NCBI GenBank assembly: GCA_022710975.1
Contig: JAKLGA010000005.1
Coordinates: forward strand, 340,518 to 404,517
Length of the DNA: 64,000 nucleotides
Origin: Myxococcota bacterium
GTDB lineage: Bacteria > Myxococcota > B64-G9
Direction: 5' to 3'
Positions 47,112 to 56,275 of the stretch are shown piece after piece. The position numbers were made by a program, and so were the translations under genes. A model generated the notes under the pieces. It was not told the origin of the DNA and did no database searches. It saw only the letters and a program-made list of their open reading frames with translations. Numbering within the stretch: the stretch's first letter is position 1; each line of letters begins with the position of its first letter.

Positions 47112-47945
47112 ATGAACAAGACCATCCTGGGTATGCCGGCCTGGCCGCTCGTGCTGCTCGCCGCGCTCGGCGCGGCCCACTGCTCCTCGGACCAGCTCAG
47201 CTCCCGCGAGATGGCCGAGGCCCTGGCCGAGGAGTTCACCGACGGGATCGAGTTCGAGGACCAGAGCGTGCGGTCCGGGGCGCCGGACCAGACCGTGGCG
47301 CTCGCGCCGCGGATCACCTTTCTCATGGCGCCGCACGTGATCAGCCCGCCCGACCCGACCCTCATCGAGCGCGCCGACTACGGCGAGTGGTTCGACGTGG
47401 TGCTGTCGGCCGACACGGATCTGACCGGGCTGGTGGTGGGCGGGGTGGCCTTCGTGATGCAGGCCAACAAGACCGACGTCGCGACGAGCTACAAGCTCAT
47501 CCAGCCGGCGACCCCGAACATCACCGGCACCCAGATCTCCTTCCGCGCCCGGGTCAACACCTTCGCCGGGGCGCCGGGCAACGCCTTCACCGTGAACCTG
47601 GCCCTGCTGCTCAGCGACGGCAGCATCACCGCCTGGCATCCCTGGAACCTGGTGCTCTACCCGATGGGCGGGGAGGCCACGAGGGTCCCGAGCTGCCAGT
47701 GCGAAGGCGCGGCCATCACCCTGGTCGACAGCGCGGCCTGCAACGAGACCGGCTTCGGACCCGAGATCATCGGCGAGCTCACCACCCAGCCCTGCGTGCT
47801 GTGGCACTCGATGGTCGGGCTGCAGTCCCAGGACGCGGTGCTCTACCCGGACGGGACCCGGTTCTGGCCCTACTGGATGCCGGCCGAGGCCGATCGCGCG
47901 GCGTGCATCGCCGAGATCACCTGTCAGGAAGGCGTGGTGGACTGA
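47112..47945 (+). CDS. Lipoprotein of unknown function
   Basis: 277 residues. Leader and lipobox AALGAAHCSSD. The body is beta-rich (ITFLMAPHVISPPDPTLI, SFRARVNTFAGAPGN) with late Cys residues (CQCEGAAITLVDSAAC). No family recognised. It follows the two-domain barrel by 25 bases (GAAAGGAGA precedes the ATG) and is the last gene of the run; the channel gene on the other strand ends 3 bases away. Confidence 0.6.
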   Translation: MNKTILGMPAWPLVLLAALGAAHCSSDQLSSREMAEALAEEFTDGIEFEDQSVRSGAPDQTVALAPRITFLMAPHVISPPDPTLIERADYGEWFDVVLSADTDLTGLVVGGVAFVMQANKTDVATSYKLIQPATPNITGTQISFRARVNTFAGAPGNAFTVNLALLLSDGSITAWHPWNLVLYPMGGEATRVPSCQCEGAAITLVDSAACNETGFGPEIIGELTTQPCVLWHSMVGLQSQDAVLYPDGTRFWPYWMPAEADRAACIAEITCQEGVVD

Positions 47946-47948
47946 AGC

Positions 47949-49892
47949 TCAGAGTTCGTCTTCGGCCAGGACCACCAGCGAGTCGCCCTTCTGCAGCTTG
48001 ATGCGCGCGCCCTTGTCCGGGTTGACCTTGACCCCGAAGTTGTCCTCCGGGTGGTTGCTGAGCGCGCCCAGCCGGTAGCCGAAGCAGATCTCCTCGCGCT
48101 TCAGCGCCTGGCCTATGCAGTCGACGAAGGGCACCTCGATCGGCAGCTCGGTGAAGTACAGCTCCACCGGTTTCAGGTACACCTCCGAGCCCTCCTCGCT
48201 GAACAGGTCGTCGTAGATGCGCTTGATGGCCGGCGCCTCGCTGAGCTGGGCCAGGATCATCGAGGCCAGCTTGTTGCTGATGATGAAGTCGTCGACGTTG
48301 GTCTGGCTGATCAGATCCTGGTTCTCGGAGTCCAGGATCTGGGTGATCAGCTTCATCTTGGGCTTCTCGATGCCGGCGTCCCGCAGGATCTTGCGCAAGA
48401 GCAGCAGGATCACCACGGTCTCGGAGTCGGTCTTCTCCGGGTTGGGATCCTCGCTCTGGCTCAGCACGAACACGTTGTGGAAGGCGAACGGCTTCAGCGA
48501 GCGGAGCTGCTCGAGGTCCAGCGGGTTGCGGTCGATGAGGCGGATCTTGAGGCTGGGGCACTCCTTGGCCAGCGCCTGCACCTCGGCCTTGATCTTCTCC
48601 GAGGGGTGGTGGACCACGATGTTGATGCTCGAGCCCTCCAGCAGGTAGTCGGCGTACTCGCTCACCACGGTGTTGGCGATCCCGTGCCAGCCGAGCAGCA
48701 GCTCGTGCTCCACGCTCTTCTCCTGCCGGCGCAGCTCGAACGGGTGGTCCTTGGGGCTCGCCACCGGCGCGGGCCTGAAGTCGATGGCCGAGTTGTCCGA
48801 GGTGATGATGAGGCACTTGTCGCCCTCGTTCAGCACCGCGTCCGCGGCCGGGCGGAGCTCCAGCTTGCCGTCCGCCCGCTCGATGCCCAGCAGCACCCCG
48901 TCCGGGAAGCGGTACAGGGCGTCGTAGAAGCGGATGCCCTGCCAGGCCTGCGGGGTCAGGTAGAACTCGCTGCCCTCGAAGCCGAGCACCTCGTTGTAGA
49001 CCACGGCCAGGCCGCTGGTGCGGGACGTCTGCACCATGATCTTGCCCAGCATCTCCCGGGCGTTCAGGCAGACGATCTGCGGATCGTCCATGGTGGCCAG
49101 CACGTCCCGGCTGTCCTGGAAGTACAGCTCCGCCACGATGGGGATCTGGTTCTTGCCGCCCTCCTGGCAGGCCACCAGGGCCAGCACGGTCTTCAGCACC
49201 TTGGCGTCCGAGACGCGCTTGTCGTCGTCCGGGGCGGTCTCCGGGCAGGTGGCCAGCACCACGGACGACTTGGCCGCGAAGGCGCTGATGCGCTTGAGGT
49301 TGGCGATGGTGGAGGTGTGGCCGTTGCGGCAGATCACCCGGGTGGTGCGGAGGTTCGGCAGGTAGGTGGAGATCTCGTCCTCCATCTCCTCCTTGTCCTT
49401 CTCCGCCAGGATGACCACGCTGGCGTCGCTCTCGCTCTCGTTGGCCACCACGAGCTGGCGCAGGATGTCCAGCACCCGCTCGCTCCAGCCCAGGATCACG
49501 GTCTGGCCCTTCTCCACCACCCGGGAGCGGCCCTTCCTGAACTCGTGCAGCAGGGAGTCGAGCGAGGTGGTGATGAAGGCGATCAGCATGGAGAAGATCA
49601 CCACGCCCAGGAAGCCGGCCACGATCACCGAGGCGCGCAGGACCACCCCGGGCTGCTCGTCCACCCCCATGTTGCCCGGGTCGGTCATGGCCAGGAACGT
49701 GTTCCAGAAGTGGTCGGGCAGCGGCACCTCGTTCAGGCCGGGCACCAGCGTCACCACCAGCCAGCGCAGCCCGATGGCGATCCCCAGGCAGACGGCGAAC
49801 AGCACCGTCAGGCTGATGAAGATCGACACGCCACCCTTGGACATGAAGTTTTCGAAGCGATAGCGGAGCTTCTCACCGAATGCGCCGGCCAT
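47949..49892 (-). CDS. CASTOR/POLLUX-like ion channel, copy 1
   Basis: 647 residues. Two membrane helices at ~22-48 (VSIFISLTVLFAVCLGIAIG) and ~88-112 (ASVIVAGFLGVVIFSMLIAF) flank a pore-like loop (FWNTFLAMTDPGNMG). The rest is a large cytosolic sensor with two TrkA-N/RCK-like Rossmann parts (TVILGWSERVLDILRQLV; HELLLGWHGIANTVV). This is the layout of CASTOR/POLLUX/SYM8 channels; bacterial members are little studied and the ion is unknown. GGAGG lies 9 bases before the ATG; own promoter at 49933. Nearly identical to the gene at 50020-51960. Confidence 0.85.
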   Translation of the reverse strand: MAGAFGEKLRYRFENFMSKGGVSIFISLTVLFAVCLGIAIGLRWLVVTLVPGLNEVPLPDHFWNTFLAMTDPGNMGVDEQPGVVLRASVIVAGFLGVVIFSMLIAFITTSLDSLLHEFRKGRSRVVEKGQTVILGWSERVLDILRQLVVANESESDASVVILAEKDKEEMEDEISTYLPNLRTTRVICRNGHTSTIANLKRISAFAAKSSVVLATCPETAPDDDKRVSDAKVLKTVLALVACQEGGKNQIPIVAELYFQDSRDVLATMDDPQIVCLNAREMLGKIMVQTSRTSGLAVVYNEVLGFEGSEFYLTPQAWQGIRFYDALYRFPDGVLLGIERADGKLELRPAADAVLNEGDKCLIITSDNSAIDFRPAPVASPKDHPFELRRQEKSVEHELLLGWHGIANTVVSEYADYLLEGSSINIVVHHPSEKIKAEVQALAKECPSLKIRLIDRNPLDLEQLRSLKPFAFHNVFVLSQSEDPNPEKTDSETVVILLLLRKILRDAGIEKPKMKLITQILDSENQDLISQTNVDDFIISNKLASMILAQLSEAPAIKRIYDDLFSEEGSEVYLKPVELYFTELPIEVPFVDCIGQALKREEICFGYRLGALSNHPEDNFGVKVNPDKGARIKLQKGDSLVVLAEDEL

Positions 49893-49932
49893 CTCGTATC
49901 CTCCAGAGAATCGGGCTGCTGGAACGACAGGC

Positions 49933-49962
49933 AGGGTATTCCGGACGGAAGCGGGGTGTCAA
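49933..49962 (-). promoter_or_regulatory. Promoter of channel copy 1
   Basis: On the minus strand: TTGACA, 18-nt spacer, TACCCT. The -35 and the first part of the spacer (TTGACACCCCGC) are identical to the promoter of copy 2. Confidence 0.6.
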
Positions 49963-49977
49963 ATCCGGCGCGGCGGG

Positions 49978-50009
49978 CGAGCGACCCTTCACCTCGAAGG
50001 CGCCGCTCG
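49978..50009 (-). terminator. Possible hairpin after channel copy 2
   Basis: CGAGCG pairs with CGCTCG, with an inner CTTC/GAAG stem, just downstream of the copy 2 stop on the minus strand. No T-run, so it is a weak candidate. Confidence 0.25.
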
Positions 50010-50019
50010 AGTCTCTTCT

Positions 50020-51960
50020 CTACAGCTCGTCCTCGGCCAGGACCACCAGCGAGTCGCCCTTCTGCAGCTTGATGCGCGCGCCCTTGTCCGGGTTGACCTT
50101 GACCCCGAAGTTCCGCTCCGGGTTGGTGCTGAGCGCGCCCAGCCGGTAGCCGAAGCAGATCTCCTCGCGCTTCAGCGCCTGGCCCATGCAGTCGACGAAG
50201 GGCACCTCGATCGGCAGCTCGGTGAAGTACAGCTCCACCGGTTTCAGGTACACCTCCGAGCCCTCCTCGCTGAACAGGTCGTCGTAGATGCGCTTGATGG
50301 CGGGCGCCTCGCTGAGCTGGGCCAGGATCATGCTGGCCAGCTTGTTGCTGATGATGAAGTCGTCGACGTGGTTCTGGCTGATCAGATCCTGGTTCTCGGA
50401 GTCCAGGATCTGGGTGATCAGCTTCATCTTGGGCTTCTCGATGCCGGCGTCCCGCAGGATCTTGCGCAAGAGCAGCAGGATCACCACGGTCTCGGAGTCG
50501 GTCTTCTCCGGGTTGGGATCCTCGCTCTGGCTCAGCACGAACACGTTGTGGAAGGCGAACGGCTTCAGCGAGCGGAGCTGCTCGAGGTCCATGGGGTTGA
50601 GGTCGATCAGCCGGATCTTCAGGCTGGGGCACTCCTTGGCCAGCGCCTGCACCTCGGCCTTGATCCCGTCCGCGGGGTGGTGGACCACGACGTTGATGCT
50701 CGAGCCCTCCAGCAGGTAGTCGGCGTACTCGCGGACCACCGTGTTGGCGATGGAGTGCCAGCCGAGCAGCAGCTCGTGCTCCACGCTCTTCTCCTGCCGG
50801 CGCAGCTCGAACGGGTGGTCCTTGGGGCTCGCCACCGGCGCGGGCCGGAAGTCGATGGCCGAGTTGTCCGAGGTGATGATGAGGCACTTGTCGCCCTCGT
50901 TCAGCACGGCGTCCGCGGCCGGGCGGAGCTCCAGCTTGCCGTCCGCCCGCTCGATGCCCAGCAGCACCCCGTCCGGGAAGCGGTACAGGGCGTCGTAGAA
51001 ACGGATGCCCTGCCAGGCCTGCGGGGTCAGGTAGAACTCGCTGCCCTCGAAGCCGAGCACCTCGTTGTAGACGACCGCCAGGCCGCTGGTGCGGGACGTC
51101 TGCACCATGATCTTGCCCAGCATCTCCCGGGCGTTCAGGCAGACGATCTGCGGATCGTCCATGGTGGCCAGCACCTCCCGGCTGTCCTGGAAGTACAGCT
51201 CGGCCACGATGGGGATCTGGTTCTTGCCGCCCTCCTGGCAGGCCGCCAGGGCCAGCACGGTCTTGATCGCCCTGGCGTCCGAGACGCGCCGGTCGTCGTC
51301 CGGGGCGGTCTCCGGGCAGGAGGCCAGCACGATGGCGCTCTTCGCGTGGCAGGCGCTGGCGCGCTTCAGGTTGGCGATGGTGGAGGTGTGGCCGTTGCGG
51401 CAGATCACCCGGGTGGTGCGGAGGTTCGGCAGGTAGGTGGAGATCTCGTCCTCCATCTCCTCCTTGTCCTTCTCCGCCAGGATGACCACGCAGGCGTCGC
51501 GCTCGCTCTCGTTGGCCACCACGAGCTGGCGCAGGATGTCCAGCACCCGCTCGCTCCAGCCCAGGATCACGGTGTGGCCCTTCTCCACCACCCGGGAGCG
51601 GCCCTTCCTGAACTCGTGCAGCAGGGAGTCGAGCGAGGTGGTGATGAAGGCGATCAGCATGGAGAAGATCACCACGCCCAGGAGGCCGGCCACGATCACC
51701 GAGGCGCGCAGGATGACCCCGGGCTGCTCGTCCACCCCCATGTTGCCCGGGTCGGTCATGGCCAGGAACGTGTTCCAGAAGTGGTCGGGCAGCGGCACCT
51801 CGGAAAGGCCGGGCACCAGCGCCACCACCAGCCAGCGCAGCCCGAGGGCGATCCCCAGGCAGACGGCGAACAGCACCGTCAGGCTGATGAAGATCGAGGC
51901 CCCTCCCTTGGACATGAAGTTCTCGAAACGGTAGCGGAGACTCTCGCCCATGCGTGCCAT
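50020..51960 (-). CDS. CASTOR/POLLUX-like ion channel, copy 2
   Basis: 646 residues, the same domain order as copy 1 and by eye about 95% identical; most differences lie in the first ~240 residues and near the C-terminus, while roughly residues 265-400 are almost unchanged. The pore loop FWNTFLAMTDPGNMG and the Rossmann motifs are conserved, so both copies should be functional. AGGAGG lies 8 bases before the ATG, with its own promoter at 52002. The two products could form homo- or hetero-tetramers. Confidence 0.85.
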   Translation of the reverse strand: MARMGESLRYRFENFMSKGGASIFISLTVLFAVCLGIALGLRWLVVALVPGLSEVPLPDHFWNTFLAMTDPGNMGVDEQPGVILRASVIVAGLLGVVIFSMLIAFITTSLDSLLHEFRKGRSRVVEKGHTVILGWSERVLDILRQLVVANESERDACVVILAEKDKEEMEDEISTYLPNLRTTRVICRNGHTSTIANLKRASACHAKSAIVLASCPETAPDDDRRVSDARAIKTVLALAACQEGGKNQIPIVAELYFQDSREVLATMDDPQIVCLNAREMLGKIMVQTSRTSGLAVVYNEVLGFEGSEFYLTPQAWQGIRFYDALYRFPDGVLLGIERADGKLELRPAADAVLNEGDKCLIITSDNSAIDFRPAPVASPKDHPFELRRQEKSVEHELLLGWHSIANTVVREYADYLLEGSSINVVVHHPADGIKAEVQALAKECPSLKIRLIDLNPMDLEQLRSLKPFAFHNVFVLSQSEDPNPEKTDSETVVILLLLRKILRDAGIEKPKMKLITQILDSENQDLISQNHVDDFIISNKLASMILAQLSEAPAIKRIYDDLFSEEGSEVYLKPVELYFTELPIEVPFVDCMGQALKREEICFGYRLGALSTNPERNFGVKVNPDKGARIKLQKGDSLVVLAEDEL

Positions 51961-52001
51961 CGCGTGACCTCCTGGAGGAGCGGGGCCCGGGGAAGATCGG
52001 C

Positions 52002-52031
52002 AGGCTAGGACGGACGGGCGCGGGGTGTCAA
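52002..52031 (-). promoter_or_regulatory. Promoter of channel copy 2
   Basis: On the minus strand: TTGACA, 18-nt spacer, TAGCCT. The -35 overlaps the stop codon of the upstream lipoprotein gene. Confidence 0.6.
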
Positions 52032-53413
52032 TTCTCTCGGGGGGCGACCACGTACCAGAGCTCGAACTCGATGATATTCCCGGGCCCGACCGGGCACCAA
52101 TCGCAGGGGCTGGCGTGGTCGGCGAACAGGAGGGTGCCGCCCGGCGAGGGTTCGAAAGGGTTGGCCGGATCGCCCGGCGCGAAGTACGTGTAGGTCTCCA
52201 CGCACTCGCAGCCCGGATCCCCGGGCCCCTCGCAGCGGACCATCGGCCCGAGGTCCGCGCAGGAGTGGCGTGGCAGCGGGTCGCCGTTCACCAAGAAGGC
52301 GAGCAGCCCCAGGTCCAGGACGGGTCTGTCGAGGTTGAAGTGGTTCGGACACGAGGTGAATTCCCCCAGGCTCTGGATCCTCCGGGTCCATGGCTCCTCG
52401 CAGATCGAGCCGGCCACGGCGCTCCCGCCCTCGTTCAGCCCGAACGCGCTGGCCAGCGCGATGGCCCGGGTGCCCGGGAGCGCGCCGCATCCCTCGCCCT
52501 CGCAGCCCGTGAGGGTGCAGGCCGGCGCCACCCCGGCCGAGGGCTCGGCGCCCTCGAACGCGATGGCGGTGGCTTCCGGGTCCGCCACATCCGCGACCCC
52601 GACGATGGCCGCGAACTTGACCATGCCCGTGCGGTTCTCCTTGAGCGCCATGAGCTGGTCGTGGAGCGCCTGCACCGGACTCAGGGTGTAGGGCAGGCGC
52701 AGGGGATCGTCCGGGTGGCTGCTCGAGCCGTCCGGGCCCACCCCCTTGGCGGCGTACGAGCAGATGCGGCCGTCCATGCCCGGGATGCCCTCGGCCACCT
52801 CGCCCGGCTCCCCGCAGTCCTCGCCCGCGCTGATGAGCACCACGACCAGGGTGGCCTCGGGCCGCAGGAACTCCTGGGCCTCGGCGCTGGCCACGAAGCG
52901 GCCCAGGGCCGAGAGCCCGCGCGGGTAGGGGCTTCCCCCGAAGCCCACCAGCGCGACGCTCGAGCCAGTCGCGGGGTCATGCAGGCAGTCGAGGTTGTCC
53001 GGCCCGACGATCCGGCAGGCGGTGTCGGCTCGATGCGTGACCACGGGCTCGCCCGCCTCCCAGGAGAGCGTGCCCACCTGGTCCACCAGATGACCGTCCC
53101 CTCCGGCGGCCAGCACCCCGAGGCGCATGGGCGCGCAGGGGGCATCGTAGCCCGGGAGGCCGGAATCCCGCAGCTCCGCGAGGGTGCGGGCCAGCGCGGC
53201 CTGGAAGGGCTTCATGGCCGGGGAGTCATCCACGACCAGCAGGACGTCCATGCCGTAGGAGATGCCGACGATCTGCCGGAGGTGGGCGATCTCGTAGGCC
53301 CAGGGGGTGCCGGGCGAGCCGCCGTCCCCGCCCCCTGCCCCGCAGCCCGCGCAGGCCACGATCAGCCCGAGGCTCGCGCCCGAAAGCCACGCCACCCGAG
53401 AGTGTCCCCGCAT
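52028..53413 (-). CDS. Lipoprotein with a von Willebrand A-like domain
   Basis: 461 residues from the ATG at 53413 (GGAGG 8 bases upstream); a GTG at 53422 is less likely. The lipobox is VACAGCG. Residues ~50-240 look like a von Willebrand factor A fold: MDVLLVVDDSPAM resembles the DxSxS metal site in altered form (D-D-S-P-A), followed later by LVVVLISAGEDCGEP. The C-terminal half is Cys-rich without repeats. Probably surface-located and adhesive, with weakened metal binding. A -10-like TAGAAT lies at 53437-53442 on the minus strand, so it may be transcribed separately from the MORN gene. Confidence 0.7.
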   Translation of the reverse strand: MRGHSRVAWLSGASLGLIVACAGCGAGGGDGGSPGTPWAYEIAHLRQIVGISYGMDVLLVVDDSPAMKPFQAALARTLAELRDSGLPGYDAPCAPMRLGVLAAGGDGHLVDQVGTLSWEAGEPVVTHRADTACRIVGPDNLDCLHDPATGSSVALVGFGGSPYPRGLSALGRFVASAEAQEFLRPEATLVVVLISAGEDCGEPGEVAEGIPGMDGRICSYAAKGVGPDGSSSHPDDPLRLPYTLSPVQALHDQLMALKENRTGMVKFAAIVGVADVADPEATAIAFEGAEPSAGVAPACTLTGCEGEGCGALPGTRAIALASAFGLNEGGSAVAGSICEEPWTRRIQSLGEFTSCPNHFNLDRPVLDLGLLAFLVNGDPLPRHSCADLGPMVRCEGPGDPGCECVETYTYFAPGDPANPFEPSPGGTLLFADHASPCDWCPVGPGNIIEFELWYVVAPREN

Positions 53414-53465
53414 GGCTCCCACCTCCGTGAGGGCATTCTACCCGAAGCCGGACGCGGCAGGGAGG

Positions 53466-54677
53466 CTACTTGCCCTGGACCGGCTGGCCGTTCTTCCAGC
53501 GGCCCTTCACCCGCTGCCCGTCCGGGAAGATCATCACCCCCGGGCCGTCGGGCACGCCGTCCTTGAAGGGGGCCTCGATGCGGCTGCCGTCCGGCAGGGT
53601 GAGCACGCCCGGGCCGTGCTTCCTGTCGGCCCTGAAGCCGCCGGTGTAGCTCTCCCCGGTCTTCGCGTTTGTGAGGGTGCCCTGGCCGTCCTTCAGCTCG
53701 TCCTTGAACGCGCCCCGGTACTCCCAGCCGTCGGGCAGGCGGAGCACGCCCTGGCCGTTCAGCCGATCCGCCTTCCAGGTGCACTCGCAGCGCTTGCCGT
53801 CCGGCCAGGTCATCACCCCCGCGCCCTCGCGCTTCCCGGCTCGCCACAGGCCCTCGTGGCGCCGCCCGTCCCGCTCGACCAGCGCGCCCTGGCCCTGGAA
53901 CTTGCCGTCCAGCCAGCCGCCGTCGTAGCTCCGCCCGCCGGGCCAGCTCATCACGCCCTGGCCGGTCCGCTTGCCCGCCAGCCAGTCGCCCTCGTAGCGC
54001 TTGCCGTCCGGCCACTCCTTCAGCCCGCGGCCGTGGGGCTTGCCCGCGGCCCAGGCGCCCTGGTAGCGCTTGCCGTCCGGCCAGCGGTAGCTGCCCTGGC
54101 CGCTCCGGCGATCCGCCTCCCAGGCCCCCTGGTAGCGCTCGCCGTTCGCCAGGGAGTAGCTGCCCTGGCCGTGCATCAGCCCCTGGCGGAAGTCGCCCTC
54201 GTAGCGCCTGCCGTCCTTCCAGGTCATCACCCCGCGGCCGTCGGGCGCCCCGTCCGCGAAGGCGCCGGTGTACTCCCGGCCGTCGGGCCAGGCGAGGCGG
54301 CCCTCGTCGAGCTTGCCGTCCCGCCACACGCCGGTGAAGCGCCGGCCGTCCTTGGTGCTGAAGCTGCCCTGGCCCTCGAGCGCGCCCGCGTGGAGCTCGC
54401 CCTCGTAGCGGGCGCCGTCGGCGAAGGTGAGCACGCCCTGGCCCTGCATGGTGCCGCGCTCGAAGGCGCCCTGGTAGCTGCGGCCCAGGGAGGAGCGCGC
54501 CTTGCCCTGGCCGTGGGCCAGGCCGTCCCGGCACCCGCCCTCGAGGAGGGTCCAGCGCTCCGCGCCAGGCTCCTCCTCGTCGGGCGCGGCGATCGCGCAG
54601 GCAGGCGGCGCGGCCCGCGCGGGGAGCGCGAAGCCCGCCAGGCAGGCGGCGGCGAGCAGCCAGGGCGCGGTCCGCAT
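53466..54677 (-). CDS. Secreted MORN-repeat protein
   Basis: 403 residues. Signal peptide (MRTAPWLLAAACLAGFALPARA) and a short Cys-containing N-region, then about 15 MORN repeats of 23 residues (pattern WPDGKRYEGDWLAGKRTGQG) to the end. MORN repeats form an extended beta-hairpin sheet that often binds lipids or partner proteins. One unit is degenerate (RCECTW, with Cys in place of Tyr/Gly). The product is predicted to be exported, unlike eukaryotic MORN proteins. It follows the small membrane protein gene by 22 bases. Confidence 0.88.
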   Translation of the reverse strand: MRTAPWLLAAACLAGFALPARAAPPACAIAAPDEEEPGAERWTLLEGGCRDGLAHGQGKARSSLGRSYQGAFERGTMQGQGVLTFADGARYEGELHAGALEGQGSFSTKDGRRFTGVWRDGKLDEGRLAWPDGREYTGAFADGAPDGRGVMTWKDGRRYEGDFRQGLMHGQGSYSLANGERYQGAWEADRRSGQGSYRWPDGKRYQGAWAAGKPHGRGLKEWPDGKRYEGDWLAGKRTGQGVMSWPGGRSYDGGWLDGKFQGQGALVERDGRRHEGLWRAGKREGAGVMTWPDGKRCECTWKADRLNGQGVLRLPDGWEYRGAFKDELKDGQGTLTNAKTGESYTGGFRADRKHGPGVLTLPDGSRIEAPFKDGVPDGPGVMIFPDGQRVKGRWKNGQPVQGK

Positions 54678-54699
54678 GGGGCACCTCCGTGGAGCGGGG

Positions 54700-55263
54700 T
54701 CAGAACGGCCAGCCGCCGAGCAGCAGCACGCTCACCGCGGGCAGGCCCGAGAGCAGCCCGAGCGCCAGGTAGGCCAGCGGCGCCCCGGGGGACCGCCGCG
54801 CGAAGGCGGCGACGAGCAGCCCGGCGAGCCCCACCAGGGCGGCCGCGGCGCTGGCGTACAGCCACAGGGCCTCGGCCGGCGGGAGCATGCGCACCTGGGT
54901 GAGCAGGCCCCAGCGCTTCCAGCCGTCGGCCGGGGCCCCGCCCGGCGCGACGGCCGGCCCGGCCGTGGGCGGCGCGCCCTCGCCACCCGCGCCTGGCGCG
55001 ATGAGCTCCGGGGCGGGCTTGCGCTCGAGCCCGCCGGCCGCCCGCAGGGCCCTGGCGGCGGCGCAGTCCCGGTAGGTGAGCAGGGCCTCGCGCTTGTCCT
55101 CCGGCACGTCGGCCAGCCGCACGCCGCGCACCAGCATCCCCCCCTCGTCCATGTAGACGTACAGGCTGCAGCCGTCCTCGGCCGCCCGGCTGCCCAGCGC
55201 GCCCAGCCACAGCGCCCCGCCGAGCGCGATTACCGCCAGGCCCAGCCGCCCCACGGTCGGCAC
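54700..55263 (-). CDS. Small membrane protein of unknown function
   Basis: 187 residues from a GTG at 55263. N-terminal hydrophobic segment (LGLAVIALGGALWLGALG), a middle domain with two Cys (GCSLYVYMDEGGMLVRGV; YRDCAAARAL), a Pro/Gly linker and two C-terminal membrane helices (~135-187). Its GTG lies one base after the upstream stop (TGAGGTG), so translation is coupled. No family recognised. Confidence 0.6.
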   Translation of the reverse strand: MPTVGRLGLAVIALGGALWLGALGSRAAEDGCSLYVYMDEGGMLVRGVRLADVPEDKREALLTYRDCAAARALRAAGGLERKPAPELIAPGAGGEGAPPTAGPAVAPGGAPADGWKRWGLLTQVRMLPPAEALWLYASAAAALVGLAGLLVAAFARRSPGAPLAYLALGLLSGLPAVSVLLLGGWPF

Positions 55264-55264
55264 C

Positions 55265-56248
55265 TCAGCGGGCCTTGAGGCCCAGGCGCAGGGACATGTC
55301 GGTGGTGATCACCTGGGGCGCCGCCGAGTCCGACATGCGCAGCTCCATGGCCAGGTGGGTCTTGCTGTTCATGCTCGACTCGGGCACCAGCCGGCCGAGC
55401 GCCACCCGCATCCGCCCGCCGCCCGTGGAGCTCATGGTCTGCAGCCTGGCCTTGGCGGTGGGCAGGTTGGGCACCTTGATGTCCTGGGGCGCGGCCGACT
55501 GGCTCAGCTCGACCTCCATCTCGACCACGTCGCCCTCGAGCTTCACCAGCTTGTAGGTGGCCACCTGGTCGATGCGGAACATGTCGGTCGAGATGGGCAT
55601 GCGCACCTCCCAGCGCGCGCCCACGCCCACGGCCTCCTCGGGGAAGGGGGCGGACATCTGGCGCATCTGCTGGCGCATCTTGTCCACCATGTCCTTGACC
55701 TGGGCGCTCGCGTTCGGCGGCACCACCGCGTCGGCCTCCAGGGTGAAGCCGCGCGTGTCCACCAGGGCCCAGCCCGACAGCCCCTCGGTCTTCTTGAGCT
55801 CCGCCTTGAGGTTCTCCCGCAGGGCGGGATCGCCCGTGTCCCCGGCCAGCACGTCGGTGCTGTCGAGCCGGAAGGTGTAGCGCAGCGCGCCGTCCGGCCG
55901 GACGGCCTCCGGCTGGATGGCCATGAAGAGCTTCATCGGCGGGAGCTGCACCTCGGTCGGGTTCGGCTGGCCCATGCCGATGGCCATGCCCATTTCCATG
56001 GTCATCTCCATGACCACGTTGGCGCGGTCGTCGAACCTGTAACGCAGGGCGCGCCGGGGCTCCGCGCCAGCGTCCAGGAGCGCCACCTTCACGCCCTCGC
56101 CGCCGGCGGCCGGCTGGCCGAGCAGGGCCTGCCCCGACCCGGACCCGGGCTCGCCCGGCTGCGGGGCCGGCTCGGCCTTCTGTTCGCAAGCGGCCAGCGA
56201 CCCCAGCAGCAGCACGGACGAGAGCACCGGCATCAGGCGCGCGCGCAT
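55265..56248 (-). CDS. Lipoprotein of unknown function (DUF6263-like)
   Basis: 327 residues. Lipobox LGSLAACEQ; GGGAGG lies 6 bases before the ATG. The long beta-rich body has a Met-rich segment near residues 75-100 (VVMEMTMEMGMAIGMGQ), followed by LRYTFRLDSTDVL, WALVDTRGFTLEADAVVP and ARWEVRMPISTDMFRIDQVATY. The pattern recalls DUF6263 lipoproteins, but that is a tentative match. First gene of a minus-strand run with the small membrane protein and MORN genes, expressed from the promoter at 56276. Confidence 0.6.
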   Translation of the reverse strand: MRARLMPVLSSVLLLGSLAACEQKAEPAPQPGEPGSGSGQALLGQPAAGGEGVKVALLDAGAEPRRALRYRFDDRANVVMEMTMEMGMAIGMGQPNPTEVQLPPMKLFMAIQPEAVRPDGALRYTFRLDSTDVLAGDTGDPALRENLKAELKKTEGLSGWALVDTRGFTLEADAVVPPNASAQVKDMVDKMRQQMRQMSAPFPEEAVGVGARWEVRMPISTDMFRIDQVATYKLVKLEGDVVEMEVELSQSAAPQDIKVPNLPTAKARLQTMSSTGGGRMRVALGRLVPESSMNSKTHLAMELRMSDSAAPQVITTDMSLRLGLKAR

Positions 56249-56275
56249 CGATCACCTCCCGTGATTCACGGGAGG

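Larger units (their letters stand above)
47949..52031. repeat. Tandem duplication of a ~2.07-kb gene-plus-promoter unit
   Basis: Stop codons are 2071 bases apart, start codons 2068 and promoter -35 boxes 2069. Identity is high through the coding region and includes the -35 and proximal spacer of the promoter. The unit therefore comprises promoter plus gene, in direct orientation. Confidence 0.9.
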
